60,468 nucleotides of DNA, from NCBI GenBank assembly GCA_021806005.1, contig JAJZDM010000009.1, positions 1 to 60,468 of the forward strand, given 5' to 3'. The position numbers were made by a program, and so were the translations under genes. Every line of letters starts with the position of its first letter. Position 1 is the stretch's first letter. Under the pieces are notes generated by a model that saw nothing but the letters and a program-made list of their open reading frames with translations, searched no databases and was not told the origin of the DNA. The DNA comes from Acidobacteriota bacterium (lineage in GTDB: Bacteria > Acidobacteriota > Terriglobia > Terriglobales > Acidobacteriaceae). Below, piece after piece: positions 43,207 through 52,608 of this stretch.

Positions 43207-44589
43207 ATGTTTGAAACGCTCTCCGAAAAACTCCAACGCTCCTTCAAGACCCTGCGCGGCCAGGGCACGCTCAGCGACGAGAACATCAATGAAGCCCTGC
43301 GCGAGATCCGTGTCGCCCTGCTCGAATCCGACGTCAACCTCGAGGTCGCCCGCGATCTGATCGAAAAGATCCGCGCCAAGGCCCTTGGTTCCACTGTCGC
43401 CACCGCGCTCTCTCCGGCCGAGCAGATCGTAAAGATCGTCCGTGACGAACTCATCGCCACCCTGGGCACCGACACCGCGCGTTTCAAGTTCGCCTCCCAG
43501 CCGCCCTCAGTCATCCTTATGGCCGGCCTGCAGGGCTCCGGCAAGACCACCACCTCCGGCAAGCTGGCCCAGTGGCTCAAGAAGGGCGGTCATCGTCCCC
43601 TGCTGGTCTCCGTCGACGTCTACCGCCCCGCCGCCCGCGAGCAACTCGCCGTCGTCGCCCGCTCCATCAGCGCCCAACTCTACGAAGGCAAGCTTGACCC
43701 CAACGGCGCCGGCACCGACGACGTGCTCCGTCTGGCAAAGGAGGCCCGCCGCGAAGCGGCCAACTACGGCTGCGACATCCTCATCGTGGACACCGCCGGA
43801 CGCCTCGGCATCGACGAGGCCCTCATGGAAGAGATGGCCCAGCTCAAAAAGCTGCTCTCCCCCACCGAGATCCTCTTCGTCGCCGACGCCATGACCGGCC
43901 AGGACGCCGTCAACTCCGCCAAAGCCTTCAACGACAAGCTGCAGATCACCGGAGCCATTCTCACCAAGATGGACGGCGACTCCCGTGGCGGCGCCGCCCT
44001 CTCCATCCGCCAGATCACCGGCCAGCCTATCAAGTTCCTCGGCACCGGGGAGAAGCCGGACGCCTTTGAACCCTTCCATCCCGATCGCATCGTCAGCCGC
44101 ATCATGGGCATGGGAGACATCGCCACCCTCCTCGAACGCGCCGATGAGAAGCTGGACAAGAGTAAGGCCGCCGACTTCGCCAAGAAGGCTCTCTCCGGCG
44201 ACGGCTTTTCTCTGGAGGACTTCCGCGAGCAACTCCGTCAGATCAAGAAGCTCGGCAGCATGCAGTCCATCCTCAAGATGCTCCCCTCCGTCGGCCCCTT
44301 CGCCCAGATGCAGAAGGCCGCCGGCTCCATCGATGAGAAGCAGTTCAGCCGTGTTGAAACCATCATCGACTCGATGACCCGCAAGGAGCGCCAGAACGCC
44401 TCCATCATCAACGGCAGCCGCCGCAAGCGCATCGCCGCAGGCTCAGGAACCTCCGTGCAGGAGGTCAACAACCTGCTCCGCCAACACCAGCAGATGAGCA
44501 AGATGTTCAAGACCATGGGCTCGGGCGGTGGCAAGATGCAGCAGCGCCTCATGAGCCAGTTGGGCAACCAGCAAAGGTTCGGGCGCTAA
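43207..44589 (+). CDS. ffh: Signal recognition particle protein Ffh
   Basis: The 460-aa protein has the N domain (about 1-85), the GTPase with G1 LQGSGKTTTSGKLA (about 104-118), DVYRPAAREQL (about 138), G3 VDTAGRLGIDEAL (about 193) and TKMDGDSRGGAALS (about 253). The Met-rich M domain follows (about 325-440), with MGSGGGKMQQRLMSQ near the end. It binds signal peptides and 4.5S RNA and directs ribosomes to FtsY and SecYEG. Length is typical. The gene ends with a stop that overlaps the convergent decarboxylase stop by four bases. rpsP or trmD, frequent neighbours, are not present within this window. Confidence 0.97.
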   Translation: MFETLSEKLQRSFKTLRGQGTLSDENINEALREIRVALLESDVNLEVARDLIEKIRAKALGSTVATALSPAEQIVKIVRDELIATLGTDTARFKFASQPPSVILMAGLQGSGKTTTSGKLAQWLKKGGHRPLLVSVDVYRPAAREQLAVVARSISAQLYEGKLDPNGAGTDDVLRLAKEARREAANYGCDILIVDTAGRLGIDEALMEEMAQLKKLLSPTEILFVADAMTGQDAVNSAKAFNDKLQITGAILTKMDGDSRGGAALSIRQITGQPIKFLGTGEKPDAFEPFHPDRIVSRIMGMGDIATLLERADEKLDKSKAADFAKKALSGDGFSLEDFREQLRQIKKLGSMQSILKMLPSVGPFAQMQKAAGSIDEKQFSRVETIIDSMTRKERQNASIINGSRRKRIAAGSGTSVQEVNNLLRQHQQMSKMFKTMGSGGGKMQQRLMSQLGNQQRFGR

Positions 44590-46238
44590 CCCCTTGCAGC
44601 AGAGGATGCGGCTTGAGACACCGGCATCCATCTGCCGCCCTCCTTCAGCACAGACTCCAAAAGCGTATCGATCTCCGCCCGCGTGGTACGGTGATTCACC
44701 ATGGCGGCACGGATCACTACCCGCCCCCGGATCCTGGTCGTTGAGGGAGCCACTGCCCCTGCTTCCTGCACCGCGATTACAATCTCACGATTCAGACGAT
44801 CCAGCCATCCATCATCCTCCCCCCGCTCTGCGTCCGGCTCCTCCATCGTCAGCGTTCCCCGGTACCGGAAGCAGGCGATATTCAACTCCACCGGGGCCAT
44901 CATCTCCAGTTCCGGCATCCCGGCCACCCGGCTCTCCAGATAGCGGGCCAGCCGGCAGGTATGGCTCACAACCTCTCCGAGCGCCTGGGTTCCGTACACC
45001 TTCAACGTCATCCAGACCTTCAGTGCGCGGAAGCTCCGCGAGAGATCCGGGCCAAGATCGCACGGCCACGGCGACCCCCCGGCGATTCCCCGCTCCTCCC
45101 GCGCCAGATAAGCGTTGCTGGAGGCGAAGGCCGCCTGCTGTAGCCCTCCGTCGCGCATCAGGATGAAGCCGGCATCGAAGGGGACTTGCGCCCACTTATG
45201 AAAATCAAAGGCCAACGAATCGGCCCGCTCGATTCCCTTGAGCCGGCCCGCCAGTTCGGGGCACAGCATCGCCAGCGCGCCGAAGGCTCCATCCACGTGG
45301 AACCAGATCCGCTCCCGTGCGCACAGCGCCGCGATGCCATCCAGATCGTCGATCGCACCGGTGTCCACCGCTCCCGCCGTCCCCACCACTAGAAACGGCG
45401 TCAGCCCTTCTCTGCGGTCCCTGGCCACCTGCGCTCCCAGCGCCTCCAGATCCATCCGATGCCGCAAATCGGCGGCGATCAGCCGCAGCGCATCGCTGCC
45501 CAGCCCGGCCATATCCATCGCCCGCGCCACGCAGCCATGCACCTCCGTCGAGGCGTAGGCCACCAGCCGCCCCGCCCGCACCATCTCTCCCACTCCCTTG
45601 CGTCGACCCTCAAAACCCAGGCGGACATCCCGCGCCACCTTCACCGCAATGAAGTTGGCCAGCGAACTCCCGGTCACCAACAGCCCTGACCCGCCCTCCG
45701 GGAAGCCGAACAGAGTCCGCATCCACTCTGTAATCTGGCGCTCCACCTCCACCGGTATCTGATCACGCCCACCCAGATTGGCGTTCAACCAGGCGGAGAG
45801 CATCTCCGCCAGTGCCCCTACCGACGTTCCCCCACCCTGCACCCAGCCCATAAACCCAGGATGTCCGTTGCGTGCCGTATACGGCAGGATGAACCGCAGA
45901 AACTCCTCATGAACCTCATCAAGAGGGGTCGCCTGCACCGGCAGTTCTCGTTGAAATCGCTCCCGCACCTCCTGCGGAATCCTCTGCCATACCGGCTGCC
46001 GTGCTATCCCCTCGGTGTAGTCCAGCATGTCATCCAGCATCCGATGCGCCTGGGCGCGAAGGTCACCCCAGCTCTTCGGATCCAGGGGATCCAGACCCTC
46101 CGCCGCGATTCTCTGCTCATCCGCGGCGGCTGCACCGGGCTCCTTCACATCCGGAGCCAGCCGGGCGCCTTCTGTGCGCTCTTGATCGAGCACTGTCGAT
46201 ACGCTTGAATCGCTCTGTGTCTTCATCATCTCGTGCAT
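44586..46238 (-). CDS. Group II PLP decarboxylase (aromatic amino acid/glutamate type)
   Basis: The 550-aa protein carries the group II decarboxylase signature: HPGFMGWVQGGGTSVGALAE-type opening (about 125-140), 'LLVTGSSLANFIAV' (about 197), then the Schiff-base lysine in LAFDFHKWAQVPFD (about 355). An N-terminal extension of about 60 residues, rich in acidic residues, precedes the domain. It would decarboxylate aromatic amino acids or a similar substrate, as do tyrosine and DOPA decarboxylases; substrate is unclear. Start: the ATG at 46238 with weak GAG-containing site; 46229 and 46226 are alternatives. It is convergent with ffh and divergent from the STAS gene, hence a single unit. Confidence 0.9.
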   Translation of the reverse strand: MHEMMKTQSDSSVSTVLDQERTEGARLAPDVKEPGAAAADEQRIAAEGLDPLDPKSWGDLRAQAHRMLDDMLDYTEGIARQPVWQRIPQEVRERFQRELPVQATPLDEVHEEFLRFILPYTARNGHPGFMGWVQGGGTSVGALAEMLSAWLNANLGGRDQIPVEVERQITEWMRTLFGFPEGGSGLLVTGSSLANFIAVKVARDVRLGFEGRRKGVGEMVRAGRLVAYASTEVHGCVARAMDMAGLGSDALRLIAADLRHRMDLEALGAQVARDRREGLTPFLVVGTAGAVDTGAIDDLDGIAALCARERIWFHVDGAFGALAMLCPELAGRLKGIERADSLAFDFHKWAQVPFDAGFILMRDGGLQQAAFASSNAYLAREERGIAGGSPWPCDLGPDLSRSFRALKVWMTLKVYGTQALGEVVSHTCRLARYLESRVAGMPELEMMAPVELNIACFRYRGTLTMEEPDAERGEDDGWLDRLNREIVIAVQEAGAVAPSTTRIRGRVVIRAAMVNHRTTRAEIDTLLESVLKEGGRWMPVSQAASSAARG

Positions 46239-46640
46239 CGTTCTGCTCTTCGAAAGGAGCACCCTATTCCTCTATCCTTGCTCGGGCTCGATCTTCGCGC
46301 CTGGCCCGGAGCAGCCTGCCAACCTCGCATCTGCTCCTCAAACCCATGAGACCCATCTTAGAGCGCGGGAGCAGCCCTAAGCCTGAGGGAGCAGCCCTGA
46401 GCCTATCAAGCCAGCCCTGCGTCAGCGGCCATCCTCCCCCCCAGTGTCCGCTTTTGCCCGCGACACGCTTTCGTCCAGGCCGTACACTGAGAGCAATTTT
46501 CCTGCCCAGCGCTCCTCCTGCCGACCATCTCCCGAAGCGTGCGGCGGCGTCTCAGGTGGAGCAGACTCCCCTCGATCCTCGGGCTCCGCACGAAGATGAC
46601 TCTATACCCTGGCAGGCCTGCCTCATCCGGAGAGAGCGAC
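46239..46640. other. 402-bp divergent intergenic region with a 20-bp tandem duplication
   Basis: This region between the divergent decarboxylase and STAS genes should contain both promoters. It includes two tandem 20-bp copies of GGGAGCAGCCCTAAGCCTGA (46367-46386 and 46387-46406), differing at two positions. I see no open frame worth calling. Confidence 0.5.
46367..46406. repeat. Two tandem 20-bp units in an intergenic region
   Basis: The first unit 46367-46386 is repeated immediately with two substitutions. It lies midway between two divergent start codons. This may be a regulatory duplication or slippage product. Confidence 0.75.
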
Positions 46641-47339
46641 ATGCAACTCACCCTCGAAACCGCCTTTGTCGGCAACGTCCATATCATCCGCTGCACCGGC
46701 GCCATCGTACTCGGCCCGGAGACCTCCGCCCTGGAGGCGGCCTTCACCGAGCGTTCCCTTGCCTACACGAACTTCGTACTCACGCTCACCGGCGTGCACC
46801 GCTTAGACAGCATCGGCCTCGGGCTCATCGCCCGCTACATGACCAACGTCCGCCAGCGTGGCGGCGATCTCCGCATCGCCGCACCCTCGTCCTTCGTCTC
46901 CACGCTGCTGGACCTGACCATGCTCTCCACGGTCATCCGGGTCTTCCCCACCGAACCAGAGGCCATCGCCTCCTTCCACAGCAGATCTGATCCACGGCAG
47001 GCGGCACAGCTCAGCGGCCGTCGCGTGCTCGCGTTCGATCCCTCTCCCGATCTCTGCGCCTTCGTCCGCACCGTCCTCACCCAGCACCACTTCGCCGTTC
47101 GTACCTGCAGCATGCTCCAGGACGCAAAGATCATCCTCCGCTCCACCCCCACGGAGATCCTTCTCATCGGCCCGGGCTCTGGCCACCTCTCCCCGGAGGC
47201 CATCGCGCAGAGTCTCAGCCCCATCGCCCCCCAGGCGCGCACCCTTAAACTCCCTGCGGAGTTCAAGACCCAGAACGCCGAAGAGGCAACCAGCATCCTT
47301 CTCAAGCTCTTTGAGCTTCTCCCAACATCACCCGCATGA
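46641..47339 (+). CDS. STAS domain fused to a receiver-like domain
   Basis: The 232-aa protein opens with a STAS domain (about 1-115; LTLETAFVGNVHIIRCTGAIV, then VLTLTGVHRLDSIGLGLIARY), like anti-anti-sigma factors, with a Ser (Ser57) after Asp at the position that is phosphorylated in SpoIIAA. A receiver-like fold follows (about 125-225, RRVLAFDPSPDLCAFVRTVL), without the acidic pair, Asp or Lys of true receivers. It may bind a partner kinase and respond to it through the STAS serine. No RsbW-like kinase or sigma factor is adjacent. The start is the ATG at 46641, behind GGAGAGAG. Confidence 0.8.
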   Translation: MQLTLETAFVGNVHIIRCTGAIVLGPETSALEAAFTERSLAYTNFVLTLTGVHRLDSIGLGLIARYMTNVRQRGGDLRIAAPSSFVSTLLDLTMLSTVIRVFPTEPEAIASFHSRSDPRQAAQLSGRRVLAFDPSPDLCAFVRTVLTQHHFAVRTCSMLQDAKIILRSTPTEILLIGPGSGHLSPEAIAQSLSPIAPQARTLKLPAEFKTQNAEEATSILLKLFELLPTSPA

Positions 47340-47470
47340 TCCGGCCACCGCTGCCACACAGGCATCAACGCCCTGCCGGCAACCTTTGGCTCGAAAACAA
47401 CGGCTCTTCCTCTCAGAAAGAGCCGCCCTGCAGAGCCTTCGCTTCCAGCCTGCGCCATCCTCCCCCGGCT

Positions 47471-47956
47471 CTAATCCTCCGGATAGAACATCAACACCTG
47501 TCTGTAGGAGCTTCCCTCCCTGGTGGTCAGCGTCTCCCGCAGCAGCAGCGTCCCTTTATCCTTGGATACGGACAGCACACCATCCACGCTTGTTCCATCG
47601 GACAATATCAACTGCTCCTGGCCCTTGCGGTCGATCCCGAACATGCCTCCCGGCATACCTTGCACCGGCAGCATCTTGCCGTTCTGCGGCCCGCTCCATG
47701 AACTCCTGGTGGTCAACCCCGCGGCATCCACGGTGACAAACTGCATGCTGAGATCGTCCGGCTTGTCGCTGGACACCGTAAAGATAACGGACCGCAGCAT
47801 CGGCCCACCTCCAAAGTCTGACCGTAGCTGATCCAACTCCCAATGGCTCGGCACCGGCAACTTCGTCCGCGTGGGCCACTTCAACTTCGCCGCCAGGCAT
47901 ATGGTCGCCGCACCCAACAACAGCCCTGCCGCAAGAATCCTCCACCCACCTCTCAT
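47471..47956 (-). CDS. Small membrane-anchored protein of unknown function
   Basis: The 161-aa protein begins with a membrane segment or uncleaved signal (MRGGWRILAAGLLLGAATIC). The rest is mixed alpha/beta with a beta-rich C-terminal half (SDGTSVDGVLSVSKDKGTLLL, then SYRQVLMFYPED). It resembles no family I can name. It stands alone. The likely location is periplasmic or membrane-anchored. Confidence 0.6.
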   Translation of the reverse strand: MRGGWRILAAGLLLGAATICLAAKLKWPTRTKLPVPSHWELDQLRSDFGGGPMLRSVIFTVSSDKPDDLSMQFVTVDAAGLTTRSSWSGPQNGKMLPVQGMPGGMFGIDRKGQEQLILSDGTSVDGVLSVSKDKGTLLLRETLTTREGSSYRQVLMFYPED

Positions 47957-48199
47957 CGCTTTTCCCTCGCTGGACCTTGGTCTCTTCTTTGCCTTCGTAA
48001 AGCTGGTTGATCATACATCCGGCCCTGATGGAGTGCAATAACTCTTCAAGCACCCAATCGCTGCAAGCACTCGACCGCCCCCCGATCCACTCCTAACCGC
48101 ATGGCCCTAGCATCCGGATCCCCGCACGCCCGGGCCTGCGTTCGAACATCGCTCCTGGCACTCCTCGCAATCGGCTCTCGGGCATTTAAACTGGAGAAG

Positions 48200-48907
48200 A
48201 TGCCGCGCTCTACCCCTCTTCAAACCAGACTGGACAACATCACGACCCAGACCCGTTCGCTGGTGCAGCCTGAACGGCTGGCGATCACCGATAACGCTGT
48301 CCACGACCTTCTGCTCTCCGGCATCGAAGACCGCATCCTGCCCGTCGGTGCCATAGCACCTTCCTTCGACCTGCCCGATGCTGCGGCCACCGCCCTCAGC
48401 AACGCCTCCTCGGCCAACACCCGCTTCGTCCACTCCTCTGACCTGCTGGCCATCGGGCCCCTCATCGTCCTCTTCTTCCGTGGCCGCTGGTGCCCCTACT
48501 GCATGACGCAGTTGGAAGCCTGGCAGGCCGCCTTCTCTCAAGTCCGCGCGCACGGGGCGCTGCTGGTGGCCATCTCGCCTCAACTCCCTCGCCAGAACGA
48601 CTTCGCCGTCCAGCATCATGGCCTCACCTATCCACTGCTCTCCGACGCAGGCTGCCGGATCGCCGACGCCTTCCGTGTCGCCTACGCCGTCCCGGAGCCC
48701 CTCCAGGAGCACTATCGCTCCATCATGATCAATCTCCCCTTCATCCACGGTGACCAGGGCGCCGACACCTGGCGTCTCCCCGTCCCCGCCACCTTCGTCA
48801 TCGCTCCTTCAGGCAGGATTCTCTTCGCCGAGGCCCATGCGGACCACCGCGTTCGCCCCGATCCCTACGACGTCCTCACCGTACTGGAAGACCCTGCGAA
48901 CAGATAA
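48200..48907 (+). CDS. Peroxiredoxin-like AhpC/TSA family protein
   Basis: The 235-aa protein starts with an amphipathic helical region (about 1-60), then a thioredoxin fold with 'LIVLFFRGRWCPYCMTQLEAW' (about 95-115), in which a CPYC motif replaces the usual PxxTxxC. The fold continues with HGLTYPLLSDAGCRIADAF and the cis-Pro strand VPATFVIAPSGRILF. Such AhpC/TSA-like proteins with an N-terminal helical domain are common in soil bacteria; they may reduce peroxides. The ATG at 48200 behind GGAG is chosen; another in-frame start at 48101 is possible. A bidirectional terminator hairpin (49023-49050) follows. Confidence 0.85.
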   Translation: MPRSTPLQTRLDNITTQTRSLVQPERLAITDNAVHDLLLSGIEDRILPVGAIAPSFDLPDAAATALSNASSANTRFVHSSDLLAIGPLIVLFFRGRWCPYCMTQLEAWQAAFSQVRAHGALLVAISPQLPRQNDFAVQHHGLTYPLLSDAGCRIADAFRVAYAVPEPLQEHYRSIMINLPFIHGDQGADTWRLPVPATFVIAPSGRILFAEAHADHRVRPDPYDVLTVLEDPANR

Positions 48908-49022
48908 CCCCACCGCCGGCCCCACGCTCACGCGCAATGGCAGCTTCCTCTTCCGGTTCTGGCGCTGCGAAGGTGGCGTGCAGTTGCGTGCAACGGCTTG
49001 TTCTTTTCACCTCAACCGACGA

Positions 49023-49050
49023 GACCCCGGCAGGCGAGCCTGTCGGGGTC
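49023..49050. terminator. Hairpin terminator between convergent genes
   Basis: GACCCCGGCAGG (49023-49034) pairs with CCTGTCGGGGTC (49039-49050) with one G-T pair and a 4-base loop; TTTAAA follows. It serves the peroxiredoxin-like gene and probably also the convergent one. Confidence 0.75.
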
Positions 49051-49073
49051 TTTAAACCTGCAGGAGCAGGGCT

Positions 49074-50567
49074 CTACGCGCCAACGGTCTGCGGCAGTTC
49101 CTGCGCCGCACCCTCCCCGTTGACCAGCAGAACCTCCTGCGGAAACAGCCCTCTCTCCAACTCCGCAATCACATCCAGCGCGCTGTAACCCGTCGCGCCC
49201 GGACGTAGAAACTGCCCCAGCGTCGTCAGGTCGTCGCCCGCCGTCACCAGTCCCGGCTCCGCCCGATCTCCATTGAGCACCTGCCCCAGACCGAGGTTGG
49301 CAAACAGTCCATTGCAAACGCACTTTCGCCCCGCCGTCTCCTCCGCGTGCCCCCCCTTGGAAAGATAGATGCTCAGCGGCTCAGAGGCGCACCGGTAGCC
49401 GATGCCGCCCTCCGGCGTGCGGTAGGCCTGGCGCAGGTAGCCCAGGTTGCAGATCCGCGGCCGGCTCTCATACACATCCTCCTCCGAGGCTGTGCCCTCC
49501 AGACGGGCCACCTTGAAGGGAAAACCGGTAGGAGAGGCCAGCGGATCGGTGAAGACACTCGCCCTCCCCGCAACCACCATCTCCAGCAACTCCCGCTTGT
49601 ACTCCTTCTTCAGGCCCGACTCGTCAGAAAAGGCAAAGGCCGTTCCCACCTGGACCCCAGCCGCTCCCAGCGCCCGCGCCTCACGCAGCTTCTCCGCACT
49701 GCCGTAACCGCCGGCCAACCAGAAAGGAACTCCCAGGTCGCAGAGCTTCTCGATATCCACCGCATCTCGCTCCCCATAGATCGGCTCACCCAGAGCGTTC
49801 AACTGCATCTTCCCGCGCGGCGGAGCGTTGTGCCCACCCGCAATCTGGGTCTCGATCACCAACCCGTCCACCCGGCCATTGGCCTTTTTCGTCATGGTGA
49901 TCGCCAGCGTATTGGAGGAGACGATTGCCAGAAACCTGGGCCGCTCCAACGCCGGAAGCTCGAACTCAGCGTACTCGGCCGGGTTGAAGCGCATCATCGT
50001 ATCGTCGCCCTCCAACGCCCCCGCCACATGCAGCGGATACTCAGCCGCACGATGTTGCGCATAGGCATCCAGTACCCCTGGGATCTTCAACGGAATCCCC
50101 GCTCCCATGATGACGTACCCAACCCCCGCCAGCATCGCGCCATACATGCTGGGCAGAATCGCCGTCTGAATCTTCTCCAGGTAGTTGATGCCCACCGGAT
50201 TCCCGTGCCCCTCGCGGGCCAGAAACACCTCCACAAAGTTGGCCACAATGCACAACTCCGCAAGCTCCCGCGGATTGTCCTTCACCAGCAGAGGAATCGA
50301 CCGATAAGGAGTCCGATCCGCCTTTCCACCCTCGATAAAATAAGCCTCGCGAATCCGCCCCGCCATCGCCGGAAACGGAAACGCCTCCAGCGCCCGCCGC
50401 ATGTGCCCATCGGGATCTCCCTGCTGCAGCCGTCGCGCCAGCACCTGATCCAGCGCCGTTCCAGAGACCACACCCAAGTGTCCCGCCGCGGAGACCGTCC
50501 GCGCCAGTCTCCAATCAGAGACTCCAACTCCCATGCCACCTTGAATGATCGCGCAATACTCGCTCAT
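49074..50567 (-). CDS. Nitronate monooxygenase/2-nitropropane dioxygenase-like enzyme
   Basis: The 497-aa protein has the FMN-binding TIM barrel of the nitronate monooxygenase/FabK family. It opens IIQGGMGVGVSDWRLA and has VIETQIAGGHNAPP (about 235), FWLAGGYGSAEKL (about 280) and AAGVQVGTAFAFSDES (about 295-310). The first half carries the family's 'A-G-H-L-G-V-V-S-G' strand. The protein is 150 residues longer than classical enzymes; its extra C-terminus (about 390-497) has CVCNGLFANLGL and a hydrophobic end. This resembles the long form near PfaD-type enoyl reductases. The start ATG at 50567 has a GGAGG only one base away; the in-frame ATG at 50591 is the alternative. Confidence 0.85.
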   Translation of the reverse strand: MSEYCAIIQGGMGVGVSDWRLARTVSAAGHLGVVSGTALDQVLARRLQQGDPDGHMRRALEAFPFPAMAGRIREAYFIEGGKADRTPYRSIPLLVKDNPRELAELCIVANFVEVFLAREGHGNPVGINYLEKIQTAILPSMYGAMLAGVGYVIMGAGIPLKIPGVLDAYAQHRAAEYPLHVAGALEGDDTMMRFNPAEYAEFELPALERPRFLAIVSSNTLAITMTKKANGRVDGLVIETQIAGGHNAPPRGKMQLNALGEPIYGERDAVDIEKLCDLGVPFWLAGGYGSAEKLREARALGAAGVQVGTAFAFSDESGLKKEYKRELLEMVVAGRASVFTDPLASPTGFPFKVARLEGTASEEDVYESRPRICNLGYLRQAYRTPEGGIGYRCASEPLSIYLSKGGHAEETAGRKCVCNGLFANLGLGQVLNGDRAEPGLVTAGDDLTTLGQFLRPGATGYSALDVIAELERGLFPQEVLLVNGEGAAQELPQTVGA

Positions 50568-50945
50568 ACCTCCGATTCTTTCACCCCCCATGCGGAACCG
50601 AAGGTATTAGTTTTGTAACCTTAACCGATGCCACCGCCGCGAAGTCGCGCCGCTGATTCAGGTCAAGCAACACGGATATCGCCTTCCACACACGTCAACG
50701 CTTGCTGTTGAGGCACATTGAGACTGACCCCGGCCTCGGGGGTTCGGAACAGTTTCGCTGCGGAGCCTGGTCACGGCTGGAATCGCAAGATCATTCCCGG
50801 CGACCATTAAGTCTTTCAGAAACCAGGGGAACCCGTTTCTGCATCTTCATGCGCACCCGCTGGCGATCGCGCGCAACCGGCAGAACCCGACCAGCAGATC
50901 CGCTGGCTTTTTCAGGCCGACCACCGATCTCGGGAATCCGCTGCG
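50568..50945. other. 378-bp intergenic region upstream of the nitronate monooxygenase
   Basis: Both flanking genes are on the minus strand, so this holds the promoter of the monooxygenase and the end of the anti-sigma gene. It includes a short AT-rich piece (50606-50630). No gene is convincing. Confidence 0.5.
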
Positions 50946-51743
50946 TTATCCATTCAATGCGCCGACCAGTACCTTTGGCCCGGTAGGCTGTGGCCTTCCT
51001 CCATACGGCTCCAGGGTCACCGCGAACGCTTTGGCCGTGACCCCATGCTGCAAATGCACCACCACTGCCTGGCTCTGTTGGTCCGCGGCAACCAGCCCCA
51101 GGCTCACTGGAGCTCCCGCCGAAGGCACCAGCCAGAGCTGGTAGCTCCGTTCGACCGGAGCAGGGGCCATCTCACCGGAGTAAACCACCACGCCCATCCT
51201 GGCGTTGAACAGAACATGCGCCTGTCCCGGCGCAGCTTCTGACTGCTGCAGCAACGCCACCTGCAGTGTATCCGGGGCCCCCACCACCGCGTTCATCGTC
51301 CGCAGGGTTTCGGCTTGGTGCGATGCCTGTGCCTGCGTACTGTAAATCTGCGCCTGCAGCGCCTTGATCTCCTGCCGCTGCCATTGATCCTTCTTCCAGA
51401 AGAAGCTCGCGGCGAAAGCAATGATCACCGTCGCGCAGGCAAATCCCAGCGCAAGGTTCAAACTCCACGATGTTCTTCGCGGCCGATCCTGTTTCATCTG
51501 CTTCGCACGTTCTGAGCTCTCCGTTCGAACCTTCCGCATCAGATCCGCCTTGACCGAAGCGGAGGGCGCGAGAGGAACCGCCGCCAGGCCCAGCAGCACA
51601 GAGAGCCGCCGCGCCTCGTCAAGCTGCTGCCGGCATTCGGCGCACGACAGTACATGGGCCTCAAAGGCCACTCTGTCTTCGCCGTCCAGCGCGCCGAACG
51701 CGTAAAGGTCGAAGTCTTCCGGATTGGGATGCCGTTCTGTCAT
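50946..51743 (-). CDS. Anti-sigma factor of the RskA type
   Basis: The 265-aa protein has a cytoplasmic zinc-finger anti-sigma domain (about 1-60) with the H-x3-C-x2-C motif in HVLSCAEC. A basic/polar linker follows, then a single transmembrane helix (about 96-115, LALGFACATVIIAFAASFFW). A periplasmic coiled segment (about 120-145) leads into the RskA-like C-terminal domain with VVVYSGEMAPAPVERSYQLW. Like RskA, it should hold its sigma factor at the membrane until regulated proteolysis releases it. Its ATG overlaps the sigma gene's stop (ATGA), so both are made together. Confidence 0.92.
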   Translation of the reverse strand: MTERHPNPEDFDLYAFGALDGEDRVAFEAHVLSCAECRQQLDEARRLSVLLGLAAVPLAPSASVKADLMRKVRTESSERAKQMKQDRPRRTSWSLNLALGFACATVIIAFAASFFWKKDQWQRQEIKALQAQIYSTQAQASHQAETLRTMNAVVGAPDTLQVALLQQSEAAPGQAHVLFNARMGVVVYSGEMAPAPVERSYQLWLVPSAGAPVSLGLVAADQQSQAVVVHLQHGVTAKAFAVTLEPYGGRPQPTGPKVLVGALNG

Positions 51744-52297
51744 CGCAATATCAGCTTCAGCGACTGCATCGCTGTACGAACCCTCGTCTTTACGGTCCCC
51801 AACGGGCTTCCCGTCCGGGATGCAATCTCCGTCTGTGTCAATCCTTCAAAGTAAGCCAGCTCCACAGCCTGCCTTTGTTCCTCCGGCAACTGATGGAGCG
51901 CTTCGGTCAATCGTCGTCTCAACTCCGTTCGTGACACCTCTTCTTCAATGTTGTGAGCGGAAACAAACGTATCCGCATAAAGACCCTCTTCCTCTTCCAA
52001 TATCTCCCGGCTGGCACGTCCGCGAAGCCGGGAGATCGCCCGGTTCCGGCCGCTCACCATCAACCATGCCGCAAGAGAACCACGAGTCGAATCGAACTGC
52101 GCGGCGCTGCGCCACAGTTGCAGAAATAGGTCCTGCAAAACCTCTTCGGCCATTTGCTTGTCACGGAGTATCCGCAGGATCACTCCAAAGAGCATCGCTG
52201 AGTACCGATCGTAGATCGTTGAAAGCGCAGCTTCATCGCCGGAGATCACTCTCTCGACAAGCGCGGCATCTGATGCGGGCTGCATGGGGGCAGTCAC
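51740..52297 (-). CDS. ECF sigma factor, SigK-like
   Basis: The 185-aa protein has region 2 (about 28-95, YSAMLFGVILRILRDKQMAEEVLQDLF, then RGSLAAWLMVSGRNRAISRLRGR) and region 4 (about 125-180, LPEEQRQAVELAYFEGLTQTEIASR). The LTQTEIASRTGSPLGTVKTRVRTAM helix-turn-helix is typical for ECF factors of the SigK/RpoE kind. The start is a GTG at 52297. It is co-translated with the RskA-like anti-sigma factor. A fasciclin gene is divergent from it, and in Mycobacterium the SigK targets MPT70 and MPT83 are also fasciclin-domain proteins. Confidence 0.93.
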   Translation of the reverse strand: MTAPMQPASDAALVERVISGDEAALSTIYDRYSAMLFGVILRILRDKQMAEEVLQDLFLQLWRSAAQFDSTRGSLAAWLMVSGRNRAISRLRGRASREILEEEEGLYADTFVSAHNIEEEVSRTELRRRLTEALHQLPEEQRQAVELAYFEGLTQTEIASRTGSPLGTVKTRVRTAMQSLKLILR

Positions 52298-52608
52298 GAG
52301 TCGGATCTCCGGCTATAAGGGAAGTACGCGAGAAAGAATCTCAACGGATTGATATCCAGGCAAATCCTTCGCTGCCGCCTTGGCTTCGCTCCTGCCAGGA
52401 AGCGCCAACTCTCTGAGAGCCTAACCGGATTCAGTGGCAATTGCAAGAAATCCGGCTCCATCCGCAGCACTCGCCTTCTCCGACCAATCCGATCCCCAGC
52501 CTCTACGCGTACAGCCACCAGAAACTCTGGCCCGGAGAACTTCTCTCAGGTTCACCACAAAATGAATCCGTTCGACACTCAAACGCTTTTACGAAAGGAC
52601 GTATCGCA
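52298..52608. promoter_or_regulatory. Divergent promoter region of the sigma factor and the fasciclin gene
   Basis: Both directions have the octamer AATCCGTT ahead of the start: on the minus strand at 52350-52343, 45 bases from the sigma GTG; on the plus strand at 52565-52572, 36 bases from the fasciclin ATG. A shared box would fit control of both by the same sigma factor. I cannot see a clear second box, so this is only a candidate. Confidence 0.3.
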
